A stretch of DNA of 64,000 bases from Brasenia schreberi. Taxonomy: Eukaryota; Streptophyta; Magnoliopsida; Nymphaeales; Cabombaceae. Positions 46,965 to 57,253 of this stretch are shown here, piece after piece (the first letter of the stretch is position 1; the number at the start of each line of letters is the position of its first letter). A program made the position numbers and the translations under genes. The notes beneath the pieces were generated by a model that was not told where the DNA came from, searched no databases, and saw nothing but the letters and a program-made list of their open reading frames with translations. Where the stretch lies: positions 7,758,501-7,822,500 of the forward strand of contig JAYKKT010000064.1 of assembly GCA_036023115.1 (NCBI GenBank), in the 5' to 3' direction.

Positions 46965-49900
46965 CCCCTCCTCAAATTGACAGTTCCATGACCTGAAGTT
47001 TGCCAATTAAAGATTGAAATCGAGGAACAGGTAATGACTTGGTGAACACATCTGCAAGTTGATATTCTGATTTTAAAACTGTAATATTAAATTGCCTTGG
47101 AGATGCTCTTCTTGAATGTAGTGACAGTCCATCTCTATGTGCTTTGTATGCTCATGAAAGGTATGATTGTTGGCTATATACATAACACTTTTGTTGTCGC
47201 ATAACATGATTGGAGGAGCTTCCAATTGTATGCCAAGTCCTGAAGTAGTCGTTGTAACCAAGTTAGTTATGTAGTTGTGTTGGCCATTTCACGGTACTCA
47301 GCTTGCTTCGGTGGAGGAAAGAGACACCTTTTGTTGTTTCTTGCATCTTCATGAGATGAGTGAGTGACTAAGGAATATGCAATAGCCGGTAGTAGACGCA
47401 TCTTTTGGTTGATTACCTCTTGCTCCAACCATCTGTTATAAGGTATGGGATCACTCAAAAGTTTGCCATAAACTAGACGCATCTTTTGGTTGATTACCTC
47501 AGGTGTCTCAACAACTTTGTCATTTGTAATACCAGATCTAAGAATAACATCACTAATAAACTTAGTTTTTAATAAAAAGAAACCTCTATCATCACGAGTT
47601 ACCTCAATGCCAAGAAAATAAGAAAGTTGACCAAGATCCTTCATTTCAAACATATTACCAAGTTCTTGCTTGATTTGCTGGATACCTGTATTATCACTAC
47701 CTGTAATAATCATATCATTGATCTAGAGCAAAAGAATAATAATACTTGTAGAGGATTTTCTTATAAACAAGCTGTGTCAGTATAACAGATAGTAAAACCA
47801 TGCAGTGTCATGAATTCAGTCATTCTATCAAACCAAGATATTTCAATGATGAATTGCATACACGGCTATAAGTGTTCTAACAATTGTCATTCTAGCCACA
47901 GGAGCAAAGGTCTCTTCATAATAAATTCCATATTCTTGTGAGTAACCTTTGGCAACTAATGTAGCTTTATAGTGATCTAATGAAACATCACCATTAGTCT
48001 TGATTTTATAGACCCACCGACAACCTATAGTCTTTTTGTTTGATGGTCTAGAGACAATATCCCAAGTTTGGGCTCTATATAAAACATCTAACTCTTTGTT
48101 CATTGCATGAATTCAGTCTTGTGATAACTGGGCTTCCTTAAAGGTTTTAGGTTCCTTTATAGCTTAAATATTTGTTACTAAAGCTCTATGTCTTGGTGAA
48201 AAACTATCATATGAGACAAATCTTTTAGGAGGTCTAGAATCACGGTTTGACCTTCTACTAGGCACAGATCTCCTATTGTAATGTTGATCAAAAGGTGTAA
48301 TAGGGTGTCTTGTAATCATATGTTCATCAAGATCATTTTCTTCATGAATTACCTCTTCACCTAAAATATCATTCAAGAAGGAATAGGAAGAGTCATAAAG
48401 AGAACTATCATCATCCATGCATTTAAAAAATATTCATTTTAAAAAAACTTAACATCTCGTGATACATAAAGCTTATCATTTTTACAATCATAACACCTAT
48501 ACCCCTTTTTTATTATTCCATATCCTAGAAAGATATTCTATGGCCCGAGATGACAATTTATCGTCTTTGTCAGTATAACCAAAGCATTTACATCCAAAAA
48601 TACACGTCTTGATTAGTTGGGAGAAACTTTAAAGAGTTTTTCTACAAGATACAAATTTTGTAAAACCGAAGAGGGTATTCGATTAATTAAATAGACTGCA
48701 GTCATAATAGCTTTTAAAAGATAATAAAATTTTGAAAGACATCAGATTTTGCTTTTAAAAGATATAACCATGTATATCTAGTAAAGTTATCTATAAAAAT
48801 AACATAATAGGAAATACCTCCTCTACACAAAATAGGTGTCGGACCCCATACATTCGAATGAACTATTTCGAAGGGTCTTGTTGTAACATGTGTTTTGTTT
48901 GAAAATGAAAGATGTTGCATTTTACCATGAACACAATCTTTGCAAGAAAAACATTCCTTAGATTTCATTGAAAGAGAATATTGATACAATTTTTGAGCAT
49001 TAAGATGTCCTAGTCTCTTGTGCCATAAAAGAGCATCATTTGACAATTAACATATCCTATATTATGCAAATAGTCCATAATGTAAAGTCCGCCCTCTCTA
49101 TGGCCACGACCAATCACCTTCTTCGAGAGGCAATCCTGTACAAACATCCCGTGGATGAAAAGGTTACAACACAATTTTTATCTTGGAACAACACTAATTT
49201 TTGAGATTTCAAAATTTTTATTTTGTAAATCACCAATTTTATCTACATCGAATTTTGTTCCATCCGCGGTGTAAACACAAGATGAAGATTTTTTAACACA
49301 TGAGTTTAAAATTCTTTCATTAGAAGTCATACGAAATGAAGCACTCGAATCAAGAATCCAAGAAGTCATACCTTGAATTTCTTTTGTTGAAGAAGAGCAA
49401 ACCGCACAAACTGTTGCTTTCTCCTTCATTTGAGCTTTAAGTTGCTTCACTTTTTCTTAAAGTGCAAGGATGGAAGATGAAACACGTTCTTCCACTAAGG
49501 CTACCTTCTTTTTCAATTTAGGGCAATTTGGCCTTATGTGCCCGGCTTCTCTACAATGATGACAAATGACCTCCTTTCTTGCTTCGCTTGATCATTCGTT
49601 TTTGAAATGGGGAGGACGATAAGCCTTCACATTTGCTTCGGATTTAGATGCGGCAAGTGCGGTATCTTTTTGAAACCTAGCTTCATTCATTCTTGTTTCC
49701 GCCATTTGAAGATCGGTAAGAACCTCTTCTTTGGTAGGAAATGGCTTCCGATAAATAAGAGATGACCTAACTCCTTTAAATTATTCTCGGAGACTTCGTA
49801 GAAATTGATATACAAAGTCTTTATTATCTTCACATTATCTCTCATTAAGACATTGTGTACATTTCTTTCTATAACCATATAGTTGGTTCCAAATATTGGA

Positions 49901-50399
49901 ATATTTGCCAAAGAAATCATTTATCCCTTTATCTCCTTGTCTAAGAGAGACCAATTTGTCTCTTAATGTCATTCTATGAGCAACATCACTTTGAACATGA
50001 GATTTTTTCAAACATTTCCATGCTTCTTTTGCATTAGTGAAGTCGGCCAAAGTGTCCATAGTGTGCTTAATTAAATTATTCATGAGCACTCATAGGACCA
50101 TTCGATGACCTCCTTCATATTCTTTTTTTTGCTCAAGCGTAGCACTAATGGAGGGTTTTACCTTCGAACTACTTAAATAGCCCCATAATTTTTTGAAATA
50201 TCGATAATTTTCCATAGTTTGGGCCCATGTTTTATAGTTTGAAGGTCTTAAACAAAAATTAAATCCTCCCTTTTCATCTATATTTTAAGGAGAAAAATAA
50301 TTATAAAGAGGTAAACTTAAAACAAAATTAAGAGCACTATCGGCACGCTTCCTGAGGCGACAATCGGCGTTTCCATGATCGAAAATGGCTTTGATACCA
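46965..50399 (-). pseudogene. Copia F gag-pol remnant
   Basis: Minus order: gag (50089-49835, KEAWKCLKKSHVQSDVAHRM; NDFFGKYSNIWNQLYGY), zinc knuckle remnant near 49550 (CHHCREAGHIRPNCPKLKKK), protease-like SWILDSSASFRMTSNERI (49380), GAG-pre-integrase LLWHKRLGHLNAQKLYQYSL (49046), integrase VIFIDNFTRYTWLYLLKAKS, then RT from 48103 (IGCRWVYKIKTNGDV) with a gap, FLGIEVTRDDRGFFLLK (47600), and RNase H (47261-47073, MLCDNKSVMYIANNHTFHEH). Stops and deletions throughout. The protease DSG is DSS. Confidence 0.8.
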
Positions 50400-50765
50400 T
50401 GTAATGAAGATGATGCTCCAATATAGTTACGAAATATCGATGAATAAATATCACCTTAATGTAACTATCACAAGGCCTTAGAAAAGGCTATAGTCGAGTG
50501 CAACGAGGGCACACCAAAAGAATAATGAACACAAAGCAAACCAACCGAATAAATAATCTTTATTGATTAACCACAAAAGGCTTAATGTTGACAATGGGGT
50601 TTTGAAGTATTTATAGAGAAGAGAAGAGGAAGTGAGAGGAAGAATATAAGAAGAAGTGAAGGGGGGCTGGTCACAGCCAGGACCCAACGGCTAGTGGCCC
50701 TGGGGCCGTGGCCCACAGGGCCAGAGCCTGCTAGGGACGGGCCCGAGTTGCCCTTTTTTCTAACA
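50400..50765 (-). repeat. 5' LTR of copia F
   Basis: 366 bp, TGTAATGAAGATGATG ... TTTTTTCTAACA on plus. It matches 42874-43183 plus 46900-46964 closely (CACAAGGCCTTAGAAAAGGC). On minus it starts TGTTAGAAAAAAGGGC and has a GC-rich first 100 bases. Confidence 0.85.
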
Positions 50766-51032
50766 GTACCTCCTAGCATAAAAGACCAGCTTTCTCAAGA
50801 GTAGAAAAACATGACTTTTCAAGTGTAACTGCCTAATCACTTCATGGAGAAAAAGAAAGAGAGAGAGAGCAACCGATACCTATAGAAGGGTCGTGTGTTA
50901 TCCATGTGTTCTTGATTGTTGAAGTTGATTTAAAGAAGCCTTTAAGGGATCATTAGTTCACATGTGGTGAAGAAAGAACCAATTTTTCGGTAAGTTTGGA
51001 GTTTGAAGTATCTCTCCCAACTTGAGGGATAT
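50766..51032 (+). repeat. E1 core 2, right part after copia F
   Basis: GTACCTCCTAGCATAAAAG onwards continues E1; the uninterrupted form is in E2 at about 43490-43750 on minus. It ends at CCCAACTTGAGGGA, the polypurine tract of E1. Confidence 0.7.
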
Positions 51033-51318
51033 CTCTTGTTTTTAAGAGTTATTTTTATAATTTCTCATATTTGAGTATTATTGTAATTGCCTATAGTACT
51101 AAGGGTATTTTGTTCATTTTTTGTTTTACAACCCATTATATAAGGGTTGAAAGTTTGTATTAGGGCTAAGAGTTTGAGATTAAGAAAGAGAGAAAGCGAG
51201 GAGAGGTGGCCTCTATTGGAGGTCTACCCTCTCATCCGATCTCTCATGTTTTTCCTCTTCAATCTTCTTACACTTCATTATGTTCGATCTTTCGCTACGC
51301 TACTATCGAATTTCAACA
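51033..51318 (+). repeat. 3' LTR of E1
   Basis: Matches 39277-39574 from the AAGAGTTATTT part to TTCAACA, including ATTATATAAGGGTTG. Its first bases (TATCTCTTGTTTTTAAGAG) have diverged from TGTTGAAGAATATATG. The target duplication ACATG follows at 51319. Confidence 0.8.
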
Positions 51319-51323
51319 ACATG

Positions 51324-51514
51324 GACATCAGAGGTGTATTTATAAGAGAGAATAAGAGAGAGAAGAGTGAGAGGATGCAAAAGGGGGCCAGTCAGCTCCC
51401 AGGGTTGGCTATACCACGGCCGAATGGCCATGGCCCTTGTACCATGGCCAGAATGGCCCTAGTTTATATAAATAAATGGGAAATAAATTTACGGAAAAAT
51501 ACATTATTTTAACA
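51324..51514 (-). repeat. 5' LTR of copia D, second part
   Basis: Continues LTR D after E1: GAGGTGTATTTATAAGAGAGAA, a GC-rich CATGGCC-rich block, then CATTATTTTAACA. Next to it (51515-51611) is the leader of copia G, into which D was inserted. Confidence 0.65.
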
Positions 51515-51611
51515 CACCAAGTACTTTGCACCTTGAAAATACTTTTATAACTCAATATGTTTCCCAAGACAGCACCTTGGTGATCAAAGAGGGTGATTAT
51601 GCTCTGTACCA

Positions 51612-52041
51612 TATAATGAAATGACACCTTAAGTGCTTTGATAGAGACTGCAACACTCCAATGCTTGTAGCCATGAGAATGAGTCACCAAAAAGTGACTA
51701 TAACAGTGCCTTAGATAAGGCTTCAAATCTCTAAGCAAGAATGCATAAATATACTCAAATAAATCTTTATAAATAAGCTAAAAAATTGTAATTTTATGTA
51801 CAACGGGAGAATGTTTATATAGAGTGAGATTCAGCAGAATCCCTCCAAACAGTTGGATTTCTATCTGTTGGAGGGTGTCCAATAGTTAGAAATCTAGCAG
51901 CTGGAATCCTTACCACTTATGGCCTGTGGTCGCAGGGACTCGATTACAAATAGAAACTACATGGGCACGCAAAGACCCGATTACAAAAGGAAAACAAAAA
52001 AGTTTAAATTTCATATTTCATATTATTGCATTACTTTAACA
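51612..52041 (-). repeat. 5' LTR of copia G
   Basis: Partner of 16131-16571. On plus it starts TATAATGAAATGACACC right after the primer site and ends TTACTTTAACA, followed by the target duplication GTTAT. Confidence 0.85.
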
Positions 52042-52046
52042 GTTAT

Positions 52047-52630
52047 GGTTAGATACAATCTCATAGTGCATGTAGAACAGAAAAACAATTTCATGTTTTT
52101 TGCCTTCTTTTCTCAGAAAAGGGTGACTACAGATATCTTTCTTAAAAGGGAAAATCGTAAGAAGAACATCAATCTCTCCTTCACCTTTCCGTTGTCGGGT
52201 TGTTTATGAAAAGGCTGTTAGTTACTCCATTTTTCTCACTCGGGCTGAATATAATTTTCCTTAAGAGATGAATGTCCACATATTGGTAAGAAGCATATGA
52301 AATTCTTGAGAAGAGACGTGGTATGATGCCTTCCGTTCCTGAATTGCAAATGACCTTTGCTGGTTAGAATAACCTCATCAGGAATTTCTTCACTTATGGC
52401 TGTTATTCAACGCATTTTGGTTAGAATAACCTTTGACAGTTATGTCCATCCGTTGGTATCACTAGATTCCAACGAGAACGAGTCTCCATTTTCGTTGAAT
52501 ATCATCCATGGAGTCCTCACTACTGCATGGTACTTGGCTTCTGGGAACCCCAAATTCTCGCTATTGATATTCAGCAGCGTCATCTGGAAAGAAGATATCT
52601 TATCTTGGTCTAAACACATAAAGAAACATC
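52047..52630 (+). pseudogene. Unrecognised host gene, fragment 2
   Basis: Continues in phase from 16130: VRYNLIVHVEQKNNFMFFAF, KRENRKKNINLSFTFPLSG, then shifted frames VVYEKAVSYSIFLTRAEYNF (52207) and EAYEILEKRRGMMPSVPELQ (52287), and, after about 90 bases of probable intron ending TTTGACAG, VHPLVSLDSNENESPFSLNI and FSSVIWKEDILSWSKHIKKH up to the RTE-4 target site. A duplicated GGTTAGAATAACCT lies at 52360 and 52419. It reads as degraded coding sequence; I do not know the family. Confidence 0.5.
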
Positions 52631-55600
52631 AACAACAACAACTAAGCCTTTTCCCATACTAGACGGGGTCGGCTACATGGATTCTTTGTTTCCACAAATC
52701 CCTATCGTGTGCCATGTTAGCAGTTAACTCCCAATAAGCTAGATTATTCTTTATTGTTTCTTTCCAACACTTTTGTGGTCGTCCTCTACCTCTTTTAATA
52801 CTTTCCAAATTTAGTTTTTCTAACCTTCTTACAGGTTCTTCTTTTGATCTTCTTTCTATATGTCCAAACCATCTTAAACGATGTTCTATCATTTTATCCT
52901 CTATTGGTGCCACTCCTAATTTGTTTCTAATAACCTCATTATGTATATGGTCTTTTCTTGTATGACCACTCATCCATCTCAACATCTTCATTTCTGTCAC
53001 AGACATCTTTTGTACATGTTGATGATTAATTGCCCAACACTCAGAACCATAAAACATGGCAGGCCTAATTGCTGCTCTATAATATTTACCTTTTACTTTT
53101 AATGGTATCTTCTTATCACAAAGAATACCTGATGCTCCTCTCTATTTTAACCAACCAGCATTAATTCTATGTGTAACATCTCCATCAATTCTTCCATCAC
53201 TCTAAAAAATTGACCCTAGGTATTTAAAACTTTCCTTTTGGGGAATGCAATGTGTGCCAATTTTAATTTCTATGTCTTCTGAAGTAACCAAATGATCAAA
53301 CTTACATTCCATATATTCTGTCTTTGGTCTACTAAGTCGGAGGCCTTTGGTTTCTAATGTTTCTCTCCATAGTTCCAATTTTCTATTAACTTTTTCCTTA
53401 GACTCCTCCACTAATACAATGTCATATGCAAATAACATACACCAAGGTACTTCATCTTGAATATATTTTGTTAACTCATCCATCACCATTATAAATAAGT
53501 ATGGACTTAAAGTTGATCCTTGATGTAACCCAATATTAACTTCAAAGAAGTCTGTCGTTCCTTCATGAGTCCTCACACATGTTTTTGCACCATCATACAT
53601 GTCTCTTATAAGGTTAATATATGTCAATGGGATACCTCTTTTTTCCAAAGTTCTCCAAAGAACCTCCCTCGGTACCCTATCATAAGCTTTTTCTTTTTTG
53701 CTCTAAAATATTCCATAAGACGTCTCAAAAGGTGAATCGTTTCAATAGTAGATCTACCTGGCATAAATCCAAATTGGTTCTGTGTTGTACTTGATACTTG
53801 TCTTAACCTACGTTCGATAATTCTTTCCCATAATTTCATAGTATGACTCATTAACTTGATACCTCGATAATTCATACAATTTTGAATGTCTCCCTTGTTC
53901 TTATATACGGGTATAAGTGTACTTGCTCTCCATTCCTCGAGCAGCTTTTGGTTTTTCCATATTTCATTAAATAGTCTTGTGAGCCAAGTGATTCCTATTT
54001 CTCCTAGTATTTTCCAAACTTCTATAGGAATATTATCTGGTCCTACCGATTTACCACTCTTCATATGTTTAACAGCCTCTTTGACTTCATTCTTTTGAAT
54101 ACGTCGGTAGAAATTGTGGTTTATATACTTTTCTGACTTGGCTAAATCTCCTAAACTAATACTAACATCTTTATTTTCATTAAAAAGATTATAAAAATAG
54201 TTTTTCCATCTATTTCTTATATCATCATTTGCCACTAGAATTTTTTCATCCTCGTCTTTTATGCATCTAACATAATTAAGATCTTTAGTTTTCTTATCTC
54301 TAGCCCTAGCTAACCTAAAAATATCTCTTTCACCCTCTTTTGAGTTGAGTTTTTTATATAAGTCCTCCCAAATCTTAGTTTTTGCTTTACTAACGGCTTT
54401 TTTCGCTTCCTTCTTTGTTTTCTTATAAGCCTCTAAAGTTTCACTAGTTTTCTTAGCATAATGTAATTTGTAACATGCCCTCTTTGCCTTGATTTTATTT
54501 TGCACTACTTCACTTCACCACCAAGCTTCTTTTTGTGCCGGTGCACCTCCCTTAGATACACCTAACACATCTTTCGCCACTTTCCTAATATGTATAGCCA
54601 TATTGTTCAAAATCACAGGGTGTGCCAACATAATTCCAAACATCTCCTTGAAGGACTTTCTGTTTAAATATATCTTCTTTCTCGCTTTTGTGGTTCCACC
54701 ATTTAGTCCGAATTGGTCAATGCACTCTTTTCTTCTTTGTCTACTTTTTTTATTGATAAATCCATAACTAAAAGTCGATGTTGGGTGGTTAAGCTTTCTC
54801 CTGGAATTACCTTACAATCTTTGCAACACACTCTATCTTTTTTCCTACAAATAAAGTAATCAATTTGTGTTTGTGATAAGCCACTCTTATAAGTAATTAA
54901 ATGTTCATGTCGTTTTTTGAAGATTGTATTGACTATAAAGAGATCAAATGCCATAACAAAATTTAAAATCTCCCTACCTTTCTCGTTTATATCCCCAAAA
55001 CCAAAGTTTCCATGAATCCCTTGATATCCTAATGCCTCTTTACCGACATGTCCATTTAAATCTCCTCCTAAACAAATCATCTCCCTTTGTGGAATCTTTT
55101 GAAACACCTTATCTAACTCTTCCCAAAAAACTGTCTTTATACTATCTTTTAGTCCTACTTGGGGTGCGTAAGCACAAACTATATTCAAAACCTCTGCTCC
55201 TAACACTAATTTCAACGTCATGATTCGGTCACCATATCGTTGTATGTCTACTATACTCTCCTTTAAATCTTTATTTATGATAATACCAACTCCGTTTCGA
55301 GCCTTTTCTTTACCTGAGTACCATAATTTAAAACATGTATCCTCTATCTCCTTTGCTTTTTCTCCAACCCATTTTGTCTCTTGTAAGCATAGAATATGAA
55401 TCTTTCTCCGAATCATAGTATCTACCACCTTGATTAGCTTACCTGATAATGTTCCAATATTCTAAGAACCAATACGAATCTTATTATCTAGAACTAGCTT
55501 CCTTACCCTCCGCATCCGTGCATAATCAAAATGCGGAGACCCTCTCTGAAAATTTTTCACTACATTCAGGCGAAAATGTAGTGGCCCTTGCTTACTTCTT

Positions 55601-55789
55601 ACTGCATTCGGGCTCTGCAGCACGTCGCTAGGCGGGGACGTCCCAAAGGAATGCTCATAATTTTTGTAATCCATGTTATAAAAATCCGACGAAGTTTTAC
55701 GCTGGTTGTCGGAAGCCTAACACAACCCTCCTCCTTTATCCGGGCTTGTGACCGGCAATGCAAGGGTGATCCCTTACATGGGCGAAGTT
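52631..55789 (-). mobile_element. RTE-4: full-length RTE LINE
   Basis: 3,159 bp flanked by a 15-bp target duplication ACATAAAGAAACATC / ACATACAGAAACATC (52616-52630, 55790-55804; one mismatch). It has the AACAAC tail on the left and on the right the 5' end shared with RTE-5 (CGCCCATGTAAGG... GCCCGGATAAAGGAGGAGGG on minus). This gives the full unit of the family: about 115 bases of 5'UTR, one ORF with endonuclease, RT and C-terminal parts, and a short 3' end. Confidence 0.92.
52659..55674 (-). pseudogene. RTE-4 endonuclease-RT ORF, broken
   Basis: Starts at ATG 55674 (MDYKNYEHSFG). Endonuclease: [44 protein letters not shown] (55428-54703). RT: 54505-53624 and 53648-53202. C-terminus: 53057-52659 ([39 protein letters not shown]). 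Breaks: TAG in IGS*NIG (near 55465), a frameshift near 54715-54500, and an in-element deletion of about 30 bases near 53690 that removes the RT motif MIFIDLE. The catalytic motif is FAYD. It is not functional. Confidence 0.88.
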
Positions 55790-55804
55790 ACATACAGAAA
55801 CATC

Positions 55805-56021
55805 ATTTTGCAAATAATGATACCCTAGGAAAGGGACATAAAAAGGGGAAGGATCTTATTGTGGCTCTGGGTCATCAAGGTTATAGCATCAATGGTTTCA
55901 TCAGCCTTTGTGGTTATACAAAAGGACATTACAGGTGCAAGTGCAATCAAAATGAATTTTCTCTTGGTGATTTTCTTGTCAAATTAAGATGAACCAAAAT
56001 GCGACACAATTTTTTGCCGTC
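55805..56021 (+). pseudogene. Unrecognised host gene, fragment 3
   Basis: Continues directly after RTE-4: FANNDTLGKGHKKGKDLIVA, LGHQGYSINGFISLCGYTKG, HYRCKCNQNEFSLGDFLVKL, then shifted DEPKCDTIFCRL up to the RTE-5 target site. The frame matches the end of fragment 2, with one target duplication removed. Confidence 0.5.
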
Positions 56022-56321
56022 TTACTTCAGGTGGACAACTCTGCCCATGTAAGGATTACCCTTGCATTGTCAGTCCCAAGCCCGGATAAAGGAGGAGGGT
56101 TGTGTTAGGCTTCCGACAGCAAGCGTAAAACTTCGTCGGATTTTTATAACATGGATTACAAAAATTATGAGCATTGCTTTGGGGCGTCCCCGCCTAGCGA
56201 CGTGCTGCGGAGCCCGAATGTAGTAAGAAGTAAGCAAGGGCTACTACATTTTCTCCCGAATGTAGTGAATCAATTGCAGAGAGGGTTCTCACATCATGGA
56301 TGGGTGTGGGTAAAAAAGTTA

Positions 56322-56627
56322 TGTTAAGGAAAGTAGTCTTAGCATGTAGAAAGAGTCAATACTTGTAAATGAGTCCTGTCTTATGTCGTTTTGAGTCTTA
56401 TGTTATGCTAGAAATAATTAATTGTTAGTAGGGGTAGATTAGGAAATTAAGTTAGATAGAGTATAAATAAGTGATTAGGGTTAGAGAGAAAAAGTGAAGT
56501 AATAGAAGAGGACGGCTGCAGAGAAAATCCGATTTTGGGAGATGAAGGTAGATTGGAGGAATGCCTCCAATCTGCCGTCCATTGTAAGTTCTCTTTATAT
56601 TTAATGATATGAAGTTGATTAACAACA
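56322..56627 (+). repeat. 5' LTR of copia C
   Basis: TGTTAAGGAAAGTAGTC ... GATTAACAACA. TATA-like GAGTATAAATAAGTG at about 56459. Confidence 0.95.
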
Positions 56628-56749
56628 TCGTATCAGACATCCGGCATTTCTTCCTTGGGCTTTCTTAGTTGCCAGCCTTTTGTCTGGTGGTTTCTCTGGA
56701 ATGGGATCTTCCTTGGGCTTTCTTACTTACCCACTTTTTGTCTGGTGGC

Positions 56750-57100
56750 AGTCGATGTGAAATCTATTATGCACCAAGTAGGCTTTGTTGATCCAGATGA
56801 TATGAATGTGATTTCTGGAGAAAGAAAATATTCAAGTCGCAAGTTGGCTCAACATTCTCTACAAGACGTTACCTTCTGAAGCTGGCATTAGTATTATATG
56901 CGTCTCTCCTGGAACTGTTAGGACCAATGTTGCCAGGACTCTTCCACGTTGTATTCAATCTGCTTATCATCTCCTCCCTTATTTCCTTTTCAGTCCCCAA
57001 GAAGGTGCAAGGAGTGCTCTGTTCGCAGCCAGGGATCCTCAAATCCTAGAGTACTGCTCAGTATTCAAAGCAGATGAATTTCCTGTCTGTGCTTGCCTCC
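56750..57100 (+). pseudogene. Captured FEY-like short-chain dehydrogenase fragment in copia C leader
   Basis: Between primer site and gag. Frames give VGFVDPDDMNVISGERKYSS and KLAQ, then, after a shift near 56872, SEAGISIICVSPGTVRTNVA, LPRCIQSAYHLLPYFLFSPQ, EGARSALFAARDPQILEYCS and FKADEFPVCAC. These match the second half of plant FOREVER YOUNG (FEY)-type oxidoreductases; the Rossmann GxxxGxG part is missing. Before it lies a 38-base direct repeat (CTTGGGCTTTCTTAGTTGCC, 56656 and 56712). The block is not part of normal copia coding and so was probably picked up from an mRNA. Confidence 0.78.
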
Positions 57101-57253
57101 CCTCATATTCTTCACTGCCTTCGTATTTTTTTTGCTGCCCTAGCGGGCTTTCTGTGTGAAGCTTGAGTCTTCACCTTCTTCTGCAATTAACCAGCCCCGT
57201 GTTGGCCCACTCATCATAGCTGCACGTTTTCTTTTGTTCTCATTTAATCTTCA

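Larger units (their letters stand above)
42874..50765 (-). mobile_element. Copia F, inserted in E1 and interrupted by E2
   Basis: The 5' LTR is 50400-50765 and the 3' LTR is split into 42874-43183 and 46900-46964 by E2. Primer site TGGTATCAAAGCC on minus (about 50387-50399); polypurine tract TTTGAGGAGGGG on minus before the 3' LTR. E1 sequence continues across it, as comparison with E2 shows. The expected 5-bp duplication is not clear (GATAG left, GTACC right). Confidence 0.82.
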
